This document shows positions 40,236 to 47,824 of a stretch of 64,000 bases of DNA, piece after piece. Made by a program: the position numbers and the translations under genes. The stretch comes from a bacterium 1xD42-67 (lineage in GTDB: Bacteria; Bacillota; Clostridia; Oscillospirales; Oscillospiraceae). Every line of letters begins with the position of its first letter. The stretch's first letter is position 1. The DNA lies in contig RAYO01000002.1 of NCBI GenBank assembly GCA_003612335.1, forward strand, positions 16,006 to 80,005, read 5' to 3'. The notes under the pieces were generated by a model, which worked only from the letters and a program-made list of their open reading frames with translations, ran no database searches and was not told the DNA's origin.

Positions 40236-41036
40236 GTGAACAAGAAAGAGCTGCTGGACCGCTGTGCCCGGAACGGGGAGGAGCGGATCCTGCTGGGCCG
40301 GACGCTGGACAAGCTGGACCAGGTCCAGAGCCGGGGCGTCCCCGCCCATACTCCATTCCTCTCTCCGGGGGAGCAGGCGGCAGTGACGGATCTGCTCAAC
40401 GCCTGGGGCAGGCCCCGGCACCTGTTCTGGGGCGGCTATCCGGACAGCGAGCGGAACGTCTGCCTCTTCCTCCCTGACTGGCTGGAGGCGGAGGACGTCC
40501 GCTCCGATCCGGAGGGCCCGCTGGCGGCCCTCCAGGCTGTCTTCCCCGCCAATGCTGCCCTGAGCCACCGGGACATCCTGGGCTCCGTCATGGGCCTTGG
40601 GCTGGGCAGGGAGGTGCTGGGGGACATCCTCCTCCCCCGGCCGGGGGCATGTCAGGCGGTGGTCCTGCGGGAGAGCCTGCCCATCTTCCTCTCCCAGTGG
40701 GAGAGCGCCGGGCGATGGCGGCTGTCCCTGTCTGAGATCCCCCTGGACCAGCTCGCCCCCGCGCCCGCCCAGGTGAAGACCATCCGGGACACGGTGGCCG
40801 CCCTCCGGCTGGACGCCGTCACCGCCGCTGGCTTCTCCCTGTCCCGGGGGAAGGCCGCCGCCCTCATCGCCGCCGGCCGGGTCTCTCTCGGCCATCGGGA
40901 GTGCCTGAAGGCGGACCGTCAGGTGGCGGAGGGGGACGTGATCGCCTGCCGGGGGCTGGGCAAGTGTGTAGTCAAAGAGGTATCGGGCCAGTCCAAAAAG
41001 GGCCGGACCATGCTGGTGATCGAGAGGTATATCTAA
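40236..41036 (+). CDS. S4-domain RNA-binding protein (YlmH-like)
   Basis: The 266-aa protein has the YlmH plan: an N-terminal alpha/beta region, a middle domain (LSHRDILGSVMGLGLGREVLGDILL, with the family LGxGxxRExxGDI pattern) and a C-terminal S4 domain (RLDAVTAAGFSLSRGKAAALIAAGRVSLGHRECLKADRQVAEGDVIACRG). YlmH is an RNA-binding protein implicated in ribosome quality control and division-gene neighbourhoods; here the ylm/div genes are absent. GTG 40236 is supported by GAGGGGGGA 6 nt before it. It is expressed behind the attenuated leader. Confidence 0.9.
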   Translation: MNKKELLDRCARNGEERILLGRTLDKLDQVQSRGVPAHTPFLSPGEQAAVTDLLNAWGRPRHLFWGGYPDSERNVCLFLPDWLEAEDVRSDPEGPLAALQAVFPANAALSHRDILGSVMGLGLGREVLGDILLPRPGACQAVVLRESLPIFLSQWESAGRWRLSLSEIPLDQLAPAPAQVKTIRDTVAALRLDAVTAAGFSLSRGKAAALIAAGRVSLGHRECLKADRQVAEGDVIACRGLGKCVVKEVSGQSKKGRTMLVIERYI

Positions 41037-41090
41037 AGCCCGCGCCCATCGCCGGAGGGGCCCTGACGCGCCGTGGAAGGAGACGACATC

Positions 41091-41309
41091 ATGGACCAAA
41101 AGAAGATCGACCGCATCAATGAGCTGGCCAGGAAGGCCAAGGGCCCGGCGGGGCTGACCCCCGAGGAGACCGCCGAGCGGGACGCCCTGCGGCGGGAGTA
41201 TGTGGCGGCGGTCAAGGCCAGTCTCACCGCTCAGCTGGATGATACCTATATCCAGTATCCAGACGGCTCCCGGCGAAAGCTGGAGAAACGGGGCGGACAG
41301 CCCTCCTGA
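41091..41309 (+). CDS. DUF896 (YnzC/YozC) family small protein
   Basis: The 72-aa protein has the DUF896 motif KIDRINELARKAKGPAGLTPEETAERDALRREYVAAVKASLTAQLDDTYI. Family members are small helical cytoplasmic proteins, in Bacillus associated with SOS or stress operons but of unsettled function. ATG 41091 is preferred since GGAAGGAG precedes it; the upstream ATG at 41073 lacks one. It follows the S4 gene by 54 bp and may share its transcript. Confidence 0.92.
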   Translation: MDQKKIDRINELARKAKGPAGLTPEETAERDALRREYVAAVKASLTAQLDDTYIQYPDGSRRKLEKRGGQPS

Positions 41310-41321
41310 CGCATTTTTAAA

Positions 41322-41350
41322 TTGACAAACCCATCCATTTTTGAGATAAT
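41322..41350 (+). promoter_or_regulatory. Promoter of degV
   Basis: TTGACA (41322-41327), 17 bp, GATAAT (41345-41350), 54 bp before the ATG. Confidence 0.85.
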
Positions 41351-41404
41351 GGCCCCTGCAAGACAGCGGGCCCGGGCCCGATCACGAGTAAGGAGGCTGA
41401 CCCT

Positions 41405-42268
41405 ATGGCTGGAATCAGATTCACCACCGACTCCGCCTCAGATATCCCCGCCCCCCTGCGGGAGGAGCTGGGGATCCTGGTGCTCCCCTTCCCCATCGCC
41501 AGCGGAGATAAGGAGTATGAAGACGGCTTCGACTTCACGCCGGACCAGTTCTACGACATGCTCCTGGCCGCCCCTAAGATCCCTACCCATGCACAGCTCA
41601 ATCCCTATGTCTTCACGGAGGTCTTCGAGGCGGCCTATGCGGAGGGCTGCGCCGACCTGATCCACACCTCCATCAACTCCAAGGGCTCTGCCACCTGTGC
41701 CAATGCCTTCCAGGCCCGGGAGGAGTTCTATCAGGACCACCCGGAGGCCCGGGACACCTTCCGCATCCACATCATCGATTCCCTAGACTACACCATGACC
41801 TACGGCTGGGCCGTGGTCCAGGGGGCCCGGATGGCCGCCCAAGGGGCCGCCGCCCAGGAGATCGTGGACTATATCCAGGACTGGGTGGACCACGTCCGGG
41901 TGATCTTCGCCCCGCTGGATCTGCGGTTCGCCAAGAAGTCGGGGCGGATCTCCGCCGCCGCCGCCTTCGTGGGGGAGGCCCTGGGGCTGAAGCCCATCAT
42001 GACCTTCCTCGACGGGGAATCCAAGATCCTGGAGAAGGTCAGGGGGGAGAGGACCGTGGTGGCTAAGCTGGCGGAGATGTGCCGGCGGGAGCGTCAGCCC
42101 GGCACCCCCTATCTGGTGGTCCGGGGCAACAACCAGGAGCAGACGGATAAGCTGCTGGACGCCTGCCTCCAGGAGCTGGGGGAGGAGCCCGCTATGATCT
42201 ACCCCATCGGCGGCGTGGTCGCCATCAACGCCGGTCCAAACCTGATCGGTGTGGTATACCGCACATGA
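41405..42268 (+). CDS. DegV family fatty-acid-binding protein (FakB type)
   Basis: The 287-aa protein has the DegV/FakB plan: RFTTDSASDIPAPLREELGILVLPFPI at the N-terminus, HTSINSKGSATCANAFQAREEF and the conserved VRVIFAPLDLRFAKKSGRISAAAAFVGEALGLKPIM. FakB proteins bind fatty acids for phosphorylation by FakA, whose gene is at 58720. TAAGGAGG precedes the ATG. Monocistronic: own promoter, terminator at 42275. Confidence 0.94.
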   Translation: MAGIRFTTDSASDIPAPLREELGILVLPFPIASGDKEYEDGFDFTPDQFYDMLLAAPKIPTHAQLNPYVFTEVFEAAYAEGCADLIHTSINSKGSATCANAFQAREEFYQDHPEARDTFRIHIIDSLDYTMTYGWAVVQGARMAAQGAAAQEIVDYIQDWVDHVRVIFAPLDLRFAKKSGRISAAAAFVGEALGLKPIMTFLDGESKILEKVRGERTVVAKLAEMCRRERQPGTPYLVVRGNNQEQTDKLLDACLQELGEEPAMIYPIGGVVAINAGPNLIGVVYRT

Positions 42269-42274
42269 GGATCC

Positions 42275-42315
42275 CAGGGCCCGGCCGCTTTTTCGCGGCT
42301 GGGCCCTGTTATTTT
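42275..42315 (+). terminator. Intrinsic terminator of degV
   Basis: CAGGGCCCGGCCGC (42275-42288), loop, GCGGCTGGGCCCTG (42295-42308), then TTATTTT. The next 215 bp up to 42531 are very GC-rich with many short inverted repeats and no supported gene. Confidence 0.85.
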
Positions 42316-42531
42316 ACAGATCTCCCCTCTGTCCTGTGGTATGCTGTATCTTGGATCGTCAGAGCGGGGGAAAGAGCGCGCCTGCGCTGGTCCGGCCGAT
42401 GGGCTGCGGGCACGCTGCACGCGCTGCTGCGCCGGCGATCTGGTCTCCAGCGGGAGCCGCTCCGGCGGCCCCCTGCGGCGATACGATCGGGCGGAGCCTG
42501 TCCGCCCCCTGTTACGAAGGAGGAGCGCTCC

Positions 42532-43692
42532 ATGGGATACAGACAGCTCACCTGGCCCCAGAGGGGGCGGCTCTGGCTGCGGCTGGGGATCCGCCTGGGG
42601 CTGACTGCTCTGGCGGTGTGGCTGGGGGCCCGGTCCGGCCGGCAGATCCTGGCCCTCTTCGCCCCCTTCCTCTTCGCCCTGGCCGCCGCCGCCCTCCTGG
42701 ATCCCCTGGTCCGGCGGCTGCAGCGGGCTCTGGGCTGGGACCGGCACGTGCTGTCCCTGCTCCTCCTGTCCCTCCTCTTCGGGCTGATCGGCGGGGGACT
42801 GGCCCTGCTGGTCTACGCCGCCGCCGGACAGCTGGTCTCTCTGGTACAGGACTGGAGCGGCCTGCTGGACGGCCTGCAGTCCGCCCTGGACCAGGGGGAG
42901 GCGCTCTTCGCCCGGTCTGCCGCTCTGCTGCCCCCCCAGATCACCCAGCTGGCGGAGGATGTGGGGGACAGCCTGTTCCAGTGGCTGGCCGAGGCGGTGC
43001 CTGCCGCCCTGAAGGATCTGGGGATGGAGGCCGGGGAGCGGGCTATGGGCCTGCCCGCCTTTTTGATGGCGGTGGTGATCTTCGTCATGGCCACCTTCCT
43101 GCTGACGGCGGACTACCCCTATCTGCGCAGCCGGACCGCTCAGCACCTGGACGGATCCCTGCTGCGCTTCCTGGGCCAGGTGAAGACCACCGCCCTGGGA
43201 GCCTTCGGCGGCTATGTGAAGGCGGAGCTGCTCCTGTCTGTGGGGGTCTTCTTCATCCTGCTGGCCGGGTTCCTCCTCACCGGACAGCCCTATGGGCTGC
43301 TGCTGGCCCTGGGGCTGGCGGTGCTGGACTTCATCCCCATCATCGGAGCGGGGACCGTCATGGTGCCCTGGGCCTTCGGCGCCCTGTTCCTCCGGGACCT
43401 GTCCACCGCCGTGGAGCTGATGGCCATCTGGGGGGTCGTGGCCCTGTTCCGCCGGGTGATGGAGCCCAAATTCGTGGGGGACCAGACCGGGCTGTCCCCC
43501 ATCCTGTCCCTGGTGTCCATCTATGTGGGCATGGAGCTGGGCGGGGTGCTGGGCATGGTCTTCGGCCCGGTGATCCTGCTGATCTTCCTCAACCTGGCGG
43601 GGATGGGCATGTTCCAGGGCCTGCGGCTGGATCTGAGGGCCGCCGCGAGGGATATCGCCGCTATCCTCCGGGAACGGCCCGAGGGCTTTTGA
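42532..43692 (+). CDS. AI-2E family permease, YtvI-like
   Basis: The 386-aa protein has about seven TM helices in the AI-2E/YtvI arrangement: two N-terminal helices (LALFAPFLFALAAAALLDPLVRRL), a long periplasmic-type helical region (residues 100-170), then paired helices including VLDFIPIIGAGTVMVPWAF and the family GDQTGLSPILSLVSIYVGMELGGVLGMVFGPVIL. In sporulating Firmicutes YtvI is a sporulation integral membrane protein; other members export quorum signals or ions. AAGGAGGA precedes the ATG. Confidence 0.88.
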   Translation: MGYRQLTWPQRGRLWLRLGIRLGLTALAVWLGARSGRQILALFAPFLFALAAAALLDPLVRRLQRALGWDRHVLSLLLLSLLFGLIGGGLALLVYAAAGQLVSLVQDWSGLLDGLQSALDQGEALFARSAALLPPQITQLAEDVGDSLFQWLAEAVPAALKDLGMEAGERAMGLPAFLMAVVIFVMATFLLTADYPYLRSRTAQHLDGSLLRFLGQVKTTALGAFGGYVKAELLLSVGVFFILLAGFLLTGQPYGLLLALGLAVLDFIPIIGAGTVMVPWAFGALFLRDLSTAVELMAIWGVVALFRRVMEPKFVGDQTGLSPILSLVSIYVGMELGGVLGMVFGPVILLIFLNLAGMGMFQGLRLDLRAAARDIAAILRERPEGF

Positions 43693-43743
43693 AGCCCTGC
43701 CTGGAGGGGCGCCGGCAAAGGATCGGGCAGACCGGGAAAGAAC

Positions 43744-43782
43744 AAAAAGATCGCCGCGAACGATATGACGTTCGCGGCGATC
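43744..43782 (-). terminator. Terminator of the tRNA-Ser pair
   Basis: GATCGCCGCGAACG arms (43749-43762, 43769-43782) are perfect with a 6-nt loop; on the minus strand they are followed by TTTTTGTT. Confidence 0.9.
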
Positions 43783-43874
43783 TGGCGCAGAAGGGGGGAT
43801 TCGAACCCCCGCACGGTTTTACCCGCCTACTCCCTTAGCAGGGGAGCCCCTTATAGCCACTTGGGTACTTCTGC
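43783..43874 (-). tRNA. tRNA-Ser (GCT)
   Basis: Minus-strand cloverleaf with acceptor GCAGAAG/CTTCTGC, anticodon stem CTCCC/GGGAG holding loop CTGCTAA (anticodon GCT, reading AGC/AGT), a long class II variable arm, T-loop GGTTCGAATCC and encoded CCA. Coordinates include CCA. Confidence 0.95.
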
Positions 43875-43921
43875 ATGGCTGTAAGCAAGAGCTGCTGATA
43901 TGGCCCGCTGAGAGAAAAAAG

Positions 43922-44008
43922 TGGCGGAGAGAGTGGGATTCGAACCCACGGCTCTTGCGAGTCACTGGTTTTCAAGACCAGCTCCTTAAACCACTCGGAC
44001 ATCTCTCC
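43922..44008 (-). tRNA. tRNA-Ser (TGA)
   Basis: Minus-strand cloverleaf: acceptor GGAGAGA/TCTCTCC, D-arm with GAGTGGTTTAAGG, anticodon stem CTGGT/ACCAG with loop CTTGAAA (anticodon TGA, reading TCN), long variable arm, T-loop GGTTCGAATCC and encoded CCA. It is upstream of tRNA-Ser(GCT) in one transcript. Confidence 0.96.
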
Positions 44009-44037
44009 GGATAGGGACGATCGAAACAACGCTCTTG

Positions 44038-44066
44038 ATTTTAGCACGCTTTTTTCGATTTGTCAA
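44038..44066 (-). promoter_or_regulatory. Promoter of the tRNA-Ser operon
   Basis: Minus strand TTGACA (44061-44066), 17 bp, TAAAAT (44038-44043). Confidence 0.88.
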
Positions 44067-44113
44067 GAAGTTTTTAGACAGCCATTTTTTGCGCCGATCC
44101 CGCAAAAAACTGC

Positions 44114-44142
44114 TTGACAATTTGCTGTCACTGGGATATAAT
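44114..44142 (+). promoter_or_regulatory. Promoter of rplJL
   Basis: TTGACA (44114-44119), 17 bp, TATAAT (44137-44142): full consensus, divergent from the tRNA promoter. Confidence 0.92.
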
Positions 44143-44260
44143 CCTCTCTGCGTTCAAAGACAGCAGGGGCCTTCGGGCATAATTCCTGCCGAGAGTGCTT
44201 TCAAAGGGATATGCTTTTGATCGTACTGTCCTTCTGTCTTTTTGACAGAAGGTCATTTGT
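44143..44260 (+). ncRNA. Ribosomal protein L10 leader
   Basis: CTCTC (44144-44148) pairs with GAGAG (44191-44195) around the conserved GACAGCAGG (44159-44167) and CCTGCC (44185-44190), the L10-leader kink-turn region bound by the L10-L12 complex. A perfect hairpin CCTTCTGTC/GACAGAAGG (44230-44252) follows and may be the attenuator. It implies autogenous repression of rplJL. Confidence 0.8.
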
Positions 44261-44294
44261 TTCGCACCAAGAAATTCTGGAGGTGAGACTAAAA

Positions 44295-44852
44295 ATGCCT
44301 AATGCAAAGGTCCTTTCTGAGAAGAAGGCCGTCGTGGCCGCTCTGGAGGAGCAGCTGAAGGGCGCCGCCAGCGGCGTGCTGGTGGATTATAAGGGCATCA
44401 CCGTGGCTGAGGACACCGCGCTGCGCGCCGAGCTGCGTCAGAGCGACGTGCAGTACTCCGTGGTGAAGAACACTCTGGTCCGCTTCGCTCTGGACGGCGC
44501 CGGTCTGAAGGAGCTGGACGAGGTGCTCAACGGGACCACGTCCCTGGCCACCAGCGCCGGCGACCCCATCGCCCCCATGCGGGTGGTGAACAAATACGCC
44601 AAGCAGCTGGGTGAGGGGAAGTTCAGCATCAAGGGCGGTTTCATGGATGGCAAGGTGCTCTCCCTGGAGGAGATCATGGCTCTGGCCGAGCTGCCCTCCA
44701 AGGACGTGCTCCAGGCTCAGGCCCTGGGCATGATGCTGGCCCCGATCACCAGCCTGGCCATCGTGCTGAAGGCCATCGCCGAGAAGGGCGGCGAGCCCGC
44801 CCCTGCCGAAGAGGCCGCTGCCCCCGCTGAGGAGGCCCCCGCCGCCGAGTGA
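44295..44852 (+). CDS. rplJ: 50S ribosomal protein L10
   Basis: The 185-aa protein begins [47 protein letters not shown], the L10 N-terminal rRNA-binding domain, continues [13 protein letters not shown] and ends with a helical region binding L7/L12 dimers plus an Ala/Pro/Glu-rich tail. It forms the stalk base. GGAGGTGAG lies before the ATG. rplL follows after 67 bp. rplK and rplA are not adjacent. Confidence 0.98.
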   Translation: MPNAKVLSEKKAVVAALEEQLKGAASGVLVDYKGITVAEDTALRAELRQSDVQYSVVKNTLVRFALDGAGLKELDEVLNGTTSLATSAGDPIAPMRVVNKYAKQLGEGKFSIKGGFMDGKVLSLEEIMALAELPSKDVLQAQALGMMLAPITSLAIVLKAIAEKGGEPAPAEEAAAPAEEAPAAE

Positions 44853-44919
44853 GCGGCAGATCCGCTCCCATAACGGGAGATATCAAATCCAAAATACACA
44901 ATTAGGAGGTCTATTTATC

Positions 44920-45297
44920 ATGGCTAGTGAGAAGATCAATGCTCTGATCGAGGAAGTCAAGGCCCTTACCGTCCTGGAGCTGTCCGAGCTGGTGAAGGCT
45001 CTGGAGGAGGAGTTCGGCGTGTCCGCCGCCGCTATGGCCGCTCCCGCCGCCGGCGGCGCCGCTGCTGAGGCCGCTGTGGAGAAGACCGAGTTCGATGTGG
45101 TCCTGGCCGGCTTCGACGCCGCCGCCAAGATCAAGGTCATCAAGGCTGTCCGCGAGATCACCGGTCTGGGCCTGGCTGAGGCTAAGGCCGCTGTCGAGGG
45201 CGCTCCCAAGACCCTGAAGGAGGCTGTGTCCAAGGACGAGGCCGAGGAGCTGAAGAAGAAGCTGGAAGAGGCCGGCGGCAAGGTGGAGCTGAAGTAA
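44920..45297 (+). CDS. rplL: 50S ribosomal protein L7/L12
   Basis: The 125-aa stalk protein has an N-terminal dimerisation helix ([26 protein letters not shown]), an Ala/Gly hinge and the C-terminal domain [49 protein letters not shown] that recruits translation GTPases. TTAGGAGG precedes the ATG. The terminator at 45341 ends the operon, so rpoBC are not read from here. Confidence 0.98.
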   Translation: MASEKINALIEEVKALTVLELSELVKALEEEFGVSAAAMAAPAAGGAAAEAAVEKTEFDVVLAGFDAAAKIKVIKAVREITGLGLAEAKAAVEGAPKTLKEAVSKDEAEELKKKLEEAGGKVELK

Positions 45298-45340
45298 GCT
45301 CCTCCGTTCCGACCAGATGTCCCGGTCCAAACGGACCTGT

Positions 45341-45384
45341 ACGAGGGCCTGAGCGGTCACAGACCGCTCAGGCCCTCGTTTTTG
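45341..45384 (+). terminator. Intrinsic terminator of rplJL
   Basis: Eighteen-bp perfect arms (45341-45358 and 45362-45379), 3-nt loop, then TTTT. Confidence 0.92.
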
Positions 45385-45418
45385 TCAGATCGGGGGAAAG
45401 ACCCAGGGAGAATTAAGA

Positions 45419-45447
45419 TAGACAAACCAGTCGTATCGTGGTAGAAT
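45419..45447 (+). promoter_or_regulatory. Promoter of the sufC gene
   Basis: TAGACA (45419-45424), 17 bp, TAGAAT (45442-45447). Confidence 0.7.
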
Positions 45448-45448
45448 G

Positions 45449-45480
45449 GGGGCGCTCCGAAGGCCGGAGCGCCCCTTTCT
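45449..45480 (+). terminator. Terminator-like hairpin immediately downstream of the suf promoter
   Basis: GGGGCGCTCCG (45449-45459) and CGGAGCGCCCC (45465-45475), then TTTCT. It begins only about 2 bp after the -10, at the expected transcript 5' end, 70 bp before sufC. It may be a 5' stabilising hairpin or attenuator. Confidence 0.6.
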
Positions 45481-45543
45481 GTCTGTGAAGGGCGGGGATG
45501 GGGCACACTGTTAGGCGAGAGCCTGTACGACGGAGGAAATTCT

Positions 45544-46272
45544 ATGCTGGAATTACAGCACATCAGCTACAATGTAGAGCAGGATGGCGACGACAAGGGC
45601 ATCCTGCAGGATATCGACCTGAGGATCGATGAGCGGTTCGTGGCCATCACCGGCCCCAACGGGGGCGGCAAGTCCACCCTGGCCAAGGTGATCGCCGGGA
45701 TCCTGACGCCCACCCAGGGCCGGATCCTCTTCAACGGGGAGGACATCACAGACCTGTCGGTCACCGAACGGGCCCGGAAGGGGATCAGCTTCGCCTTCCA
45801 GCAGCCGGTGCGCTTCAAGGGGCTGACGGTGAAGGATCTGATCACCCTGGCCAGCGGCAAGGACATCGGCGTGCCCGAGGCCTGCGACTACCTGTCTGAG
45901 GTGGGGCTGTGCGCCAAGGACTATATCGACCGGGAGGTGGACGCCTCCCTGTCCGGGGGCGAGCTGAAGCGGATCGAGATCGCCACCATCATGGCGCGCT
46001 CCACCGCCCTGTCCGTCTTCGACGAGCCGGAGGCGGGCATCGACCTGTGGTCCTTCTCCAACCTGATCCAGGTCTTCGAGCACCTCCATGAGAAGATCAA
46101 CGGCTCGATCCTCATCATCTCCCACCAGGAACGGATCTTGAACATCGCCGACCGGATCGTGGTCTTGGCGGATGGCCAGGTGGTCAACGACGGTCCCCGG
46201 AAGGACATCCTGCCCACCCTGCTGGGGGGCGTCCCCGGCGTGTGCGGCGCGCTGGCGGATAAGGTGCGGTGA
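45544..46272 (+). CDS. sufC: Fe-S cluster assembly ATPase SufC (SmsC-type)
   Basis: The 242-aa ABC ATPase has Walker A GPNGGGKST, the Q-loop FAFQQP, signature LSGGELKRIEIA, Walker B ALSVFDEPEAGID and switch His in IISHQ. FDEPEAGIDLWS and the SufC-like LSVFDEP region distinguish it from transporter ATPases. It powers conformational change in the SufB partner to build Fe-S clusters. GGAGG precedes the ATG. The partner gene is 104 bp downstream across a family A repeat. No sufS, sufU or sufD follows. Confidence 0.93.
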   Translation: MLELQHISYNVEQDGDDKGILQDIDLRIDERFVAITGPNGGGKSTLAKVIAGILTPTQGRILFNGEDITDLSVTERARKGISFAFQQPVRFKGLTVKDLITLASGKDIGVPEACDYLSEVGLCAKDYIDREVDASLSGGELKRIEIATIMARSTALSVFDEPEAGIDLWSFSNLIQVFEHLHEKINGSILIISHQERILNIADRIVVLADGQVVNDGPRKDILPTLLGGVPGVCGALADKVR

Positions 46273-46277
46273 TCCAT

Positions 46278-46349
46278 GCAGGGGCGGATATCATCCGCCC
46301 GCCATAACACGACCGATCTTGAAACGGGCGGATCATATCCGCCCCCTAC
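46278..46349. repeat. Intergenic inverted repeat, family A copy 2
   Basis: Arms 46278-46301 and 46325-46349 share the GGGGCGGATATCATCCGCCC-type core with copies at 33968 and 49587. It lies between sufC and sufB, 27 bp before the sufB ATG. Confidence 0.85.
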
Positions 46350-46376
46350 AGACAGATTCCCAAGGAGGAACATGAT

Positions 46377-47294
46377 ATGGACGCGATCCAAAAGAGCTTA
46401 TTAGAGCAGGTGGCCGGGCTCCACGAGGTCCCGGAGGGGGCCTACAACATCCGGGCCAACGGCCAGAAGGCGGGCCGGAACACCACCGCCAACATCGATA
46501 TCGTCACCAAGACGGACAAGGACGGCATCGACATCATCATCAAGCCGGGTACGAAGAACGAGTCGGTCCACATCCCGGTGGTGCTGAGCATGAGCGGCCT
46601 GAAGGACATGGTGTACAACGACTTCTTCATCGGCGAGGACAGCGACGTGACCATCATCGCCGGCTGCGGCATCCACAACTGCGGGGTGCAGGCCTCGGAG
46701 CACTCGGGCATCCACACCTTCCACGTGGGGAAAAACGCCCGGGTGCGCTATGTGGAGAAGCACTACGCCGAGGGGGACGGCTCCGGCGAGAACATCATGA
46801 ACCCCACCACGGTCGTGGAGCTGGACGAGGGGGGCTACATGGAGATGGAGACCACCCAGATCAAGGGGGTGGACTCCACCATCCGCACCACCACCGCCAG
46901 ACTGGGTCCCCGCGCCACCCTGATCATCAAGGAGAAGGTGATGACCCACGGCAGGCAGCTGGCCAAGTCCGACTTCACTGTGGATCTGGACGGCGAGGGC
47001 TGTCACACCAATGTGATCTCCCGCTCGGTGGCCCGGGACCAGTCCAAGCAGATCTTCCTGGCCCGGATCAACGGCAACGCCGCCTGTTATGGCCATTCCG
47101 AGTGCGACGCCATCATCATGGACGAGGGGGTGGTGTCCGCCATCCCAGAGGTCACCGCCAACTGCCTGGACGCCCAGCTGGTCCACGAGGCGGCCATCGG
47201 CAAGATCGCCGGTGAGCAGCTCACCAAGCTGATGACCCTGGGCCTCACTGAAAAGGAGGCCGAGGAGCAGATCGTCAACGGGTTTTTGAAGTGA
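46377..47294 (+). CDS. sufB: SufB/SufD family scaffold protein (SmsB-type, minimal system)
   Basis: At 305 aa it is shorter than SufB (about 470). It consists of a beta-helix core (NDFFIGEDSDVTIIAGCGIHNCG, TFHVGKNARVRYVEKHYAEG, GGYMEMETTQIKGVDSTIRTTTARLGPRATL) and the conserved C-terminal region DAIIMDEGVVSAIPEVTANCLDAQLVHEAAIGKIAGEQLTKLMTLGLTEKEAEEQIVNGF. Cys of CGIHNCG may be cluster ligands. A stand-alone short SufB with SufC fits the minimal SmsCB-type Fe-S assembly system described in prokaryotes. Confidence 0.92.
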   Translation: MDAIQKSLLEQVAGLHEVPEGAYNIRANGQKAGRNTTANIDIVTKTDKDGIDIIIKPGTKNESVHIPVVLSMSGLKDMVYNDFFIGEDSDVTIIAGCGIHNCGVQASEHSGIHTFHVGKNARVRYVEKHYAEGDGSGENIMNPTTVVELDEGGYMEMETTQIKGVDSTIRTTTARLGPRATLIIKEKVMTHGRQLAKSDFTVDLDGEGCHTNVISRSVARDQSKQIFLARINGNAACYGHSECDAIIMDEGVVSAIPEVTANCLDAQLVHEAAIGKIAGEQLTKLMTLGLTEKEAEEQIVNGFLK

Positions 47295-47360
47295 TGCAGG
47301 GGCGGGCAGCCCTTGCCCTGCATCATGTTCGTTTTGCGTTGTTTTGGAAAGGAGCGCCCT

Positions 47361-47810
47361 ATGGGCCACCAGATCCAGGCCATCATCGGCAAGCGGGAAG
47401 CTATCCAGGTCTTCGCGGACTGCTGGGCGCAGGCGGAGATCATAGACCTGCCCCAGGACTGCGGCATGGTCTTTCTCACCGATGCCCTCTTTGACGGTAT
47501 CACCGAGCTCTTTGACGGGCCCGACCGGGAGGAAGCCTCGCCCTTGGTGCTGTTTACCTCCGCCATCCGCCGAGCCCTGGAGGAGGCCGCCCGCCCTGGC
47601 CCCCTGGTCTATATCGAGACCGACTATGCCGGGGGCTATGGCACCCAGGCCGGGATCCTGCTGGAGCGGGGACAGGTGGCTCTGGGCCCGCTGGAGGGGG
47701 CGGGGACCATCGACCGTCTATTGGAGACCATTGGGGTCTGGCGCCGGCCCGGAGAGGACGAATTTGACGCCCTGGGCCTGGGCCGTTACCGCCATATGCC
47801 TGGGGGATAA
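47361..47810 (+). CDS. Unrecognised 149-aa protein before nnr
   Basis: Soluble alpha/beta protein (IQAIIGKREAIQVFADCWAQAEIIDLPQDCGMVFLTDALFDGITELF; GPLVYIETDYAGGYGTQAGILLERGQVALGP). The GG-rich strand-turn and the C-terminal LLETIGVWRRPGEDEFDALGLGRYR suggest a small globular domain. No cofactor motif. AAAGGAG supports ATG 47361. It lies 14 bp before nnr, so cotranscription is likely. Confidence 0.7.
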   Translation: MGHQIQAIIGKREAIQVFADCWAQAEIIDLPQDCGMVFLTDALFDGITELFDGPDREEASPLVLFTSAIRRALEEAARPGPLVYIETDYAGGYGTQAGILLERGQVALGPLEGAGTIDRLLETIGVWRRPGEDEFDALGLGRYRHMPGG

Positions 47811-47824
47811 AAGGAGGGATCTTT

